Under the pieces are notes generated by a model. It made no database searches, was not told the DNA's origin, and saw nothing but the letters and a program-made list of their open reading frames with translations. A stretch of DNA of 62,914 nucleotides, from NCBI RefSeq assembly GCF_022271435.1, contig NZ_JAFIQY010000049.1, positions 1 through 62,914 on the forward strand, in the 5' to 3' direction. The DNA comes from Streptomyces monomycini (GTDB lineage: Bacteria > Actinomycetota > Actinomycetes > Streptomycetales > Streptomycetaceae). Made by a program: the position numbers and the translations under genes. Shown one piece after another: positions 58,253 through 62,914 of the stretch; the first letter of the stretch is position 1; the number at the start of each line of letters is the position of its first letter.

Positions 58253-59110
58253 TCACGCCGCCTGCTCCGCCACCCGTTCGGCCGTCCAGGCCGCGATCCG
58301 TTCGAGGAGTTCCCCGGGCGCCGCGTTCTCCGCGTGGCCGAAGCCGCGCTCCAGCCACAGCTCGCTGGTCGCCGGGTCGGCGGCCGCGGCGAGCATCCGG
58401 GGGTGGTCCAGCGGGAAGTACGGGTCGCGGTCGCCGTGCACGACGAGCAGCGGGGTGGGGGTGATCCGCGGGACGGCTGCCAAAGGGGACAGCGGTACGG
58501 GGTCCCAGTCCTCCGGGTGGACACGGGTGCGCAGCCCCAGCCGCGACACCAGGCGCCCCGTGGGCCGCGTCACCACCCAGTGCAGCCTGCGCATCGAAGC
58601 CGTACCGCGGTAGAACCACCGCGCGGGAGCACTCACCGACACCACCGTGTCGGTATGCGCATCCGTGCGCCCCTCGCGCGCCCCTCCGTAGAGCGCGGCG
58701 TGCCGCAGGACGACCGAGCCGCCCATGGAGAAGCCCACGGTCGCGACCCGGCGGTAGCCCAGGGCGCGCGCCCAGCCGACCGCCGCGGCCAGGTCCAGCA
58801 CCTCGCGGTCGCCGACCGTGGAGCGCCCGCCAGACCGCCCGTGGCCCCGGAAGGAGAACGTGATCACGCCCGCACGCTGGGCGAAGACCGTGGCCGCACG
58901 GCGCAGCGCGGGCCGCTCCAGCGCCCCGGTGAAGCCGTGCGCCAGGACGACGGCCAGGCCGTCCGCAGGGGTGTCCGAGGGGGCGCGCCGAGGCGTGTGG
59001 ACGGCGTCGATCCGGACCCCGTCCGCCGTCAACAAGGACGTGCGCCGGCCACTCGTTGTGATCGACGGAACACAAGATCGCGCAAAATCCGCCTCGGGTC
59101 CGGAAGTCAT
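58253..59110 (-). CDS. Alpha/beta-hydrolase
   Basis: A 285-residue alpha/beta-hydrolase with the oxyanion segment LAHGFTG, FRGHGRSGGRS, the nucleophile elbow GFSMGG, Asp in VVHGDRDPYFP and His in GFGHAEN. It has no signal peptide. The substrate is unknown (ester or thioester). It is divergent from glnR. ATG 59110 is chosen to give the normal length. Confidence 0.85.
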   Translation of the reverse strand: MTSGPEADFARSCVPSITTSGRRTSLLTADGVRIDAVHTPRRAPSDTPADGLAVVLAHGFTGALERPALRRAATVFAQRAGVITFSFRGHGRSGGRSTVGDREVLDLAAAVGWARALGYRRVATVGFSMGGSVVLRHAALYGGAREGRTDAHTDTVVSVSAPARWFYRGTASMRRLHWVVTRPTGRLVSRLGLRTRVHPEDWDPVPLSPLAAVPRITPTPLLVVHGDRDPYFPLDHPRMLAAAADPATSELWLERGFGHAENAAPGELLERIAAWTAERVAEQAA

Positions 59111-59132
59111 GTGGGCTATTCTGCTGGGCAAG

Positions 59133-59166
59133 AAGGATCCGGGCAGCGTTGCCCCCGGGTCCTTTT
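59133..59166 (+). promoter_or_regulatory. Terminator-like hairpin in the glnR leader
   Basis: AAGGATCCGGGCA (59133-59145) pairs with TGCCCCCGGGTCCTT (to about 59164) with one G-U pair and a two-base bulge, then TTTTGTGCTTTC follows. The stem followed by a T-rich run has the form of an intrinsic terminator, 240 bases upstream of glnR on the same strand. It could end transcripts entering from upstream or attenuate glnR. Confidence 0.45.
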
Positions 59167-59331
59167 GTGCTTTCACCCGCGTTCACGCGCGGATGAGCAC
59201 ACCGGCGCTCCACAGGGCCCTGAACGGGCCCGGGGAGCCACCCGTACGAAGCAGTGCCGCATACGCCCCCATGGCCGGGACCGGGCATGGGAGGGGCCCC
59301 GTTCGCAGGGACCGAGGAGGAACCAGACGTA

Positions 59332-59406
59332 ATGGGCGAGCGAAGCGTGCAGGACACCAAGGGCAGGAAACGACCGGCCGGGACCCGGGCGGGTGATCGG
59401 CGATGA
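59332..59406 (+). CDS. Possible 24-residue upstream ORF coupled to glnR
   Basis: ATG 59332, preceded by GAGGAGGAA about 9-11 bases upstream, opens a short basic frame (MGERSVQDTKGRKRPAGTRA plus four residues). It ends at TGA 59404-59406, which overlaps the glnR ATG (ATGA). glnR itself has no strong ribosome site, so translation of glnR may depend on this small frame. The coding evidence is the ribosome site and overlap only. Confidence 0.4.
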   Translation: MGERSVQDTKGRKRPAGTRAGDRR

Positions 59407-60242
59407 GTTCGCTGCTGCTCCTGACCAACGCCCTCCAGCCCTCGACGGAGGTGCTCCCCGCGCTCGGCCTGCTGCTGCACAGCGTCCGGGTCGCCCCCGC
59501 CGAGGGACCGGCCCTGGTGGACACCCCCGGGGCCGACGTCATACTGATCGACGGGCGGCGCGACCTGCCGCACGTGCGGTCGCTGTGCCAGCTGCTGCGG
59601 TCCACCGGGCCCGGCTGTCCGCTGGTGCTGGTGGTGACCGAGGGCGGTCTGGCCGCCGTCACCGCGGACTGGGGCATCGACGACGTGCTGCTCGACACCG
59701 CGGGCCCGGCCGAGGTCGAGGCCCGGCTGCGGCTGGCCATGGGACGCCAGCAGATCACCGTCGACGACAGCCCGATGGAGATCCGCAACGGCGACCTGTC
59801 GGTGGACGAGGCGACCTACAGCGCCAAGCTCAAGGGCCGGGTCCTGGACCTGACCTTCAAGGAGTTCGAGCTGCTGAAGTACCTGGCGCAGCACCCGGGC
59901 CGGGTCTTCACCCGCGCCCAGCTGCTCCAAGAGGTCTGGGGCTACGACTACTTCGGCGGTACGCGCACGGTCGACGTCCACGTACGGCGGCTGCGGGCGA
60001 AGCTGGGCCCCGAGCACGAGTCGCTGATCGGCACCGTACGCAACGTCGGCTACCGCTTCGTCACGCCGGAGAAGCCCGAGCGCGCGGCGGAGGACAGGGC
60101 GCCGCAGGACCGGCTCGGCGGCCGGGCCCCGGTGAACGGCGACGGTCCCGAGGGCGGCGCGGGCGCGGGCGCGCGCCGTTCCGCACCCTCGCGCGCCGGT
60201 GCCGGGAGGGAAGCCGCCGTCGCTCGGCCTGCCAAGAGCTGA
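59403..60242 (+). CDS. glnR: Nitrogen regulator GlnR (OmpR family)
   Basis: A 279-residue orphan response regulator, nearly identical by eye to S. coelicolor GlnR over its receiver (LLLLTNALQPSTEVLPALGL ... DVILIDGRRDLP) and winged-helix DNA-binding domain (LTFKEFELLKYLAQHPGRVF ... VDVHVRRLRAKLG). Asp50 is present, but the receiver is atypical and works as an unphosphorylated dimer. GlnR activates and represses ammonium assimilation genes (glnA, amtB, gdhA, nir). The final ~55 residues are a variable Ala/Gly/Arg-rich tail. Confidence 0.96.
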   Translation: MSSLLLLTNALQPSTEVLPALGLLLHSVRVAPAEGPALVDTPGADVILIDGRRDLPHVRSLCQLLRSTGPGCPLVLVVTEGGLAAVTADWGIDDVLLDTAGPAEVEARLRLAMGRQQITVDDSPMEIRNGDLSVDEATYSAKLKGRVLDLTFKEFELLKYLAQHPGRVFTRAQLLQEVWGYDYFGGTRTVDVHVRRLRAKLGPEHESLIGTVRNVGYRFVTPEKPERAAEDRAPQDRLGGRAPVNGDGPEGGAGAGARRSAPSRAGAGREAAVARPAKS

Positions 60243-60253
60243 GGCCACCCGCG

Positions 60254-60259
60254 TAGACT
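60254..60259 (+). promoter_or_regulatory. -10 element of the lacI-type gene (leaderless)
   Basis: TAGACT at 60254-60259 fits the -10 hexamer; the start of transcription would fall at about 60266, next to the GTG at 60267, implying a leaderless transcript. No convincing -35 sequence is seen. Confidence 0.45.
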
Positions 60260-60266
60260 GCCGCGC

Positions 60267-61337
60267 GTGGCCAAGGTGACGCGGGATGATGTGGCAAAAC
60301 TGGCGGGTACCTCGACCGCCGTGGTGAGTTACGTCATCAACAACGGACCGAGGCCGGTCGCCCCGGCCACGCGCGAGCGGGTGCTCGCCGCGATCAAGGA
60401 GCTGGGGTACCGCCCGGACCGGGTCGCCCAGGCGATGGCGTCCCGGCGCACGGACCTCATAGGACTGATCGTGCCGGACACCCGGCAGCCGTTCTTCGCG
60501 GAGATGGCGCACGCCGTCGAGCAGGCTGCCGCCGAGCGCGGAAAGATGGTCCTGGTCGGCAACGCCGACTACCTGGACGAGCGCGAAGTGCACTATTTGC
60601 GCGCTTTCTTGGGGATGCGGGTGGCCGGGCTGATCCTGATCAGCCAGGGACCCAGCGAGCACGCGGCGGCCGAGATCGACGCCTGGGACGCCCGGGTGGT
60701 GCTGCTGCACCGGCGGCCCGACGCCATCGACGACGTGGCCGTGATGACGGACGACGTCGGCGGCGCGCAGCTGGCGACCCGGCATCTGCTGGAGCACGGC
60801 CATCCGTACGTCGCCTTCCTCGGCGGCACGGAGGAGACCCCGAAGTCCGGCGACCCGGTGACCGATCACCTGGAGGGCTGGCGCCGGGCGATGGAGGAGT
60901 CCGGAAAGTCGCTCGAAGGGCGTTATTTCCAGGCGCCGTACAACCGCTATGACGCATACAAGGTCGCCCTGGACCTGCTCGCCGGCCCGCACCGCCCGCC
61001 GGCCATCATGTGCGCCACCGACGACCAGGCGATCGGCGTCCTGCGGGCCGCCCGCGAGCTGCGCATCGACGTACCGGGCGAACTGGCGGTGGCCGGCTTC
61101 GACGACGTCAAGGAAGCCGCGCTGACCGACCCGCCGCTGACCACGGTCGCCTCCGACCGGGAGGCGATGGCGCGGGCGGCGGTCGACCTGGTGCTGGACG
61201 ACGGCCTGCGGGTGGTCGGGTCGCGGCGCGAGCGGCTGCGGCTGTTCCCGGCCAGGCTGGTGGTCCGGGGGTCGTGCGGCTGCGGCCCGGCCGCCGCCGG
61301 CGCGGTGCCGGCCACCGGGCGCGCGTTCCGCAGCTGA
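60267..61337 (+). CDS. LacI family transcriptional regulator
   Basis: A 356-residue LacI/GalR protein: a helix-turn-helix (TRDDVAKLAGTSTAVVSYVI, residues ~5-24), hinge helix and a periplasmic-binding-protein-like effector domain. It is the neighbour of glnR also in S. coelicolor (SCO4158). No sugar-uptake genes are adjacent, so the effector and targets are unknown. A Cys-Gly-Cys-Gly motif near the end (VVRGSCGCGP) is notable and could bind a metal. Confidence 0.92.
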   Translation: MAKVTRDDVAKLAGTSTAVVSYVINNGPRPVAPATRERVLAAIKELGYRPDRVAQAMASRRTDLIGLIVPDTRQPFFAEMAHAVEQAAAERGKMVLVGNADYLDEREVHYLRAFLGMRVAGLILISQGPSEHAAAEIDAWDARVVLLHRRPDAIDDVAVMTDDVGGAQLATRHLLEHGHPYVAFLGGTEETPKSGDPVTDHLEGWRRAMEESGKSLEGRYFQAPYNRYDAYKVALDLLAGPHRPPAIMCATDDQAIGVLRAARELRIDVPGELAVAGFDDVKEAALTDPPLTTVASDREAMARAAVDLVLDDGLRVVGSRRERLRLFPARLVVRGSCGCGPAAAGAVPATGRAFRS

Positions 61338-61373
61338 TCTTCCTTACACCGGGCATACCTACTTCTGTCGGGC

Positions 61374-61401
61374 CTCTCAGGGCGTTCTCAGACGGTTCTC
61401 A
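61374..61401 (+). promoter_or_regulatory. 11-bp-spaced TTCTCA repeats upstream of the htrA-like gene
   Basis: CTCTCA, TTCTCA and TTCTCA begin at 61374, 61385 and 61396, exactly 11 bases apart, ending 24 bases before the ATG. Direct repeats with this spacing are typical binding sites of OmpR-type response regulators. Confidence 0.6.
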
Positions 61402-61425
61402 TGGTCAGCTCGCACAGTCGGGTAC

Positions 61426-62574
61426 ATGACCGAAACCTACCGCCGCAGCGGCGACGAGACTCCTCAGTACCAGGGTTACGCCCACGGGCCGCAGGCGCAG
61501 GGCGGGACGAGCGGGACGGATTACCCGGCCCCGCCGCCCCACCCGCCGTACGCCGCACCGCAGCCGGCGGCGGGCGCCCCCGCGGGCCCCGGCACCCCCG
61601 GCGGCGACGCCGGTTTCGGCGGCTCAGGCGGCTCGGGCGGCCCGGGAGGTCCGGAAGGCCCCGACGGTACCGGCACCGGCGCCCCCGCGCCGCGCCGCCG
61701 GGCCCGCCGCCCCGTCGCGCTGATCGCGGCCGTGGCGCTCGCCTCCGGTCTGATCGGCGGCGGCAGCGCCGCCCTCATCGGCAGCGCCACGGACCGGCCG
61801 CAGGCCAGTACCACCACCCCGGCCGTCAACGCGGGCTCCGCCAAGAGCAGCGGCAGCGTCTCCGCGGTGGCCAAGGCCGTCACCCCCGCGATAGTCGAGA
61901 TCAAGGCGCGGACGGCGAGCGGCGAGTCCACCGGCTCCGGCGTGGTCATCACCCCGGACGGCGAGATCATCACCAACAACCACGTGGTGGCGGGCGCCTC
62001 CTCGGTCGAGGTCACCTTCAGCGACGGCAGCAAGAAGCAGGCCGACGTGGTGGGCACCGACCCGGACAAGGACCTGGCCCTGCTCAAGGTCAAGGGCGCC
62101 AAGAACCTCACCACCGCCTCGCTCGGCAACTCCGACAGCCTGGCGGTCGGCGACGAGGTCGTGGCCATCGGCTCCCCCGAAGGGCTCACCGGCTCGGTCA
62201 CCAGCGGCATCGTCTCCGCCCTCAAGCGCGATGTGACGGTCCCCAAGGACGACGGCCAGGAGCGGCAGCCGCAGCGGGGCGGTCCGGGCTGGCCGTTCGA
62301 GTTCGGCGGCGAGCAGTACAACGGCGACACCGGGCAGTCCAAGACCACGTACAAGGCCATCCAGACCGACGCGGCGCTCAACCCCGGCAACTCCGGCGGC
62401 GCGCTGATCGACATGAAGGGCCAGGTCATCGGCATCAACTCGGCCATGTACTCGCCCAGTTCCGCACAGGGCAGCAGCTCGGCGGGGAGCGTCGGCCTCG
62501 GCTTCGCCATCCCGATCAACACCGTCAAGGCGGACCTCGCCAACCTGCGGGCGGGGGGCAGCAACAAGAGCTGA
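61426..62574 (+). CDS. Membrane-anchored HtrA/DegP-like serine protease without PDZ
   Basis: A 382-residue protein: a Pro/Gly-rich cytoplasmic N-terminus (~95 residues), one membrane helix (PVALIAAVALASGLIGGG), and an external trypsin-like domain. The triad is visible: His in ITNNHVV, Asp in DKDLALL, Ser in NPGNSGGAL. The chain ends right after the protease domain, so the PDZ domain usual in HtrA is missing. It probably degrades or processes misfolded envelope proteins and matches S. coelicolor SCO4157. Confidence 0.9.
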   Translation: MTETYRRSGDETPQYQGYAHGPQAQGGTSGTDYPAPPPHPPYAAPQPAAGAPAGPGTPGGDAGFGGSGGSGGPGGPEGPDGTGTGAPAPRRRARRPVALIAAVALASGLIGGGSAALIGSATDRPQASTTTPAVNAGSAKSSGSVSAVAKAVTPAIVEIKARTASGESTGSGVVITPDGEIITNNHVVAGASSVEVTFSDGSKKQADVVGTDPDKDLALLKVKGAKNLTTASLGNSDSLAVGDEVVAIGSPEGLTGSVTSGIVSALKRDVTVPKDDGQERQPQRGGPGWPFEFGGEQYNGDTGQSKTTYKAIQTDAALNPGNSGGALIDMKGQVIGINSAMYSPSSAQGSSSAGSVGLGFAIPINTVKADLANLRAGGSNKS

Positions 62575-62634
62575 GGCGGCGGAACGTCCCCCCTCCCCCT
62601 CCCCGCCCCGAACCTCACGCACGAGAGGACCCTC

Positions 62635-62914
62635 ATGGCCAGCAAGATCACCGTCCCGGTCCACCGCGCCCGCCGTGCCGTCGCCGCCGTCATCGCCTGG
62701 AGCGCGGGCGAGAAGCGGCACAGCGCGGGCGTACTGACCGTCGACCACGGCGCGGACGCCCGTACCGGCCCCGCCGACCTGGACCTGGCCCTCGACCTGG
62801 CCGAGGCCGACGCCCGGGTGCGGCCGGCCCGCACCGGGCGCCCCACGGAGGTCGCGACGGCCGCGCGGCCGCGTCCCCAGCGGGGCGCCGCGGCGGGTAC
62901 GGCCCGGCCGCCCC
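62635..62914 (+). CDS. Hypothetical protein (partial, runs off the window)
   Basis: ATG 62635 after GAGAGGACCCTC opens a frame with no stop before the window end (93 codons). It begins MASKITVPVHRARRAVAAVI and contains the basic segment WSAGEKRHSAGVLTV followed by an acidic helix. No family is recognised. It follows the htrA-like gene by 60 bases and is probably in the same transcript. Confidence 0.55.
   Translation, partial: MASKITVPVHRARRAVAAVIAWSAGEKRHSAGVLTVDHGADARTGPADLDLALDLAEADARVRPARTGRPTEVATAARPRPQRGAAAGTARPP

Overview
The window is very GC-rich actinobacterial chromosome and almost certainly comes from a Streptomyces. Codon third positions are strongly GC-biased and GTG/TTG starts are common. 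Several proteins are essentially diagnostic: GlnR, the nickel regulator Nur, the c-di-GMP-dependent anti-sigma RsiG, the DUF397/ATPase regulator pair, and the small cysteine-rich leader peptide of sulfur genes. From memory, gene content and local order match the S. coelicolor core around SCO4136-SCO4142 (csoR, pit, pst) and SCO4157-SCO4180 (htrA, lacI, glnR ... nur), but the second block runs in the opposite sense here. No integrase, transposase, phage gene, tRNA or CRISPR array was seen.

Layout. 0-0.2 kb: the 3' end of an rrn operon (partial 5S rRNA plus its terminator). 0.2-1.6 kb: a membrane protein and a GNAT acetyltransferase diverging around a near-perfect iron box. 1.6-12.8 kb: a minus-strand operon for a type IV secretion-like apparatus (VirD4-, SCO6880-, VirB4-, VirB6-, VirB8- and pilin-like proteins). 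It is followed by two DUF397 genes and a regulatory ATPase, two of these three frameshifted, and then by a two-domain peptidoglycan hydrolase and a PAP2 phosphatase. 13-16.5 kb: a secreted FAD oxidase, a lipoprotein and small proteins. 16.5-23.4 kb: metal and phosphate homeostasis (csoR with its operator, DUF47-pit, pstSCAB with PHO boxes).

23.4-36.5 kb: a mixed region with a coiled-coil NlpC/P60 protein, a PP2C phosphatase, an HbhA-like protein with an XRE regulator, a hydrolase remnant, an ECF41 sigma factor operon, a carotenoid oxygenase and an FMN reductase. 36.6-42 kb: an Eis-like acetyltransferase, asparaginase, rsiG, dtd, ygfZ and nur. 42-45.2 kb: a FecBCD/BtuFCD-type ABC transporter behind a cobalamin riboswitch. 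45.2-50.7 kb: a nitrobindin-like protein, paired membrane-anchored proteins of unknown function, and a sulfur-handling group (DsrE, DUF1416, rhodanese, Cys-rich leader peptide). 50.9-54.3 kb: an LmeA-like lipid-binding protein, a ~600-bp non-coding island holding three stacked tandem-repeat families, a membrane protein with a long Gln/Gly/Tyr-rich tail, and a MoaD-like protein. 54.5-62.9 kb: a heterodimeric ABC exporter, a hydrolase, glnR, a LacI regulator, an HtrA-like protease without PDZ, and the start of one more gene.

Functional themes are nutrient and metal sensing (iron box, CsoR, PhoP boxes, Nur, B12 riboswitch, GlnR), cell-envelope processing, and a conserved but relaxase-less T4SS-like machine. 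Boundaries of protein domains were judged by eye, and all family assignments are from recognition of motifs and overall sequence, not from searches.
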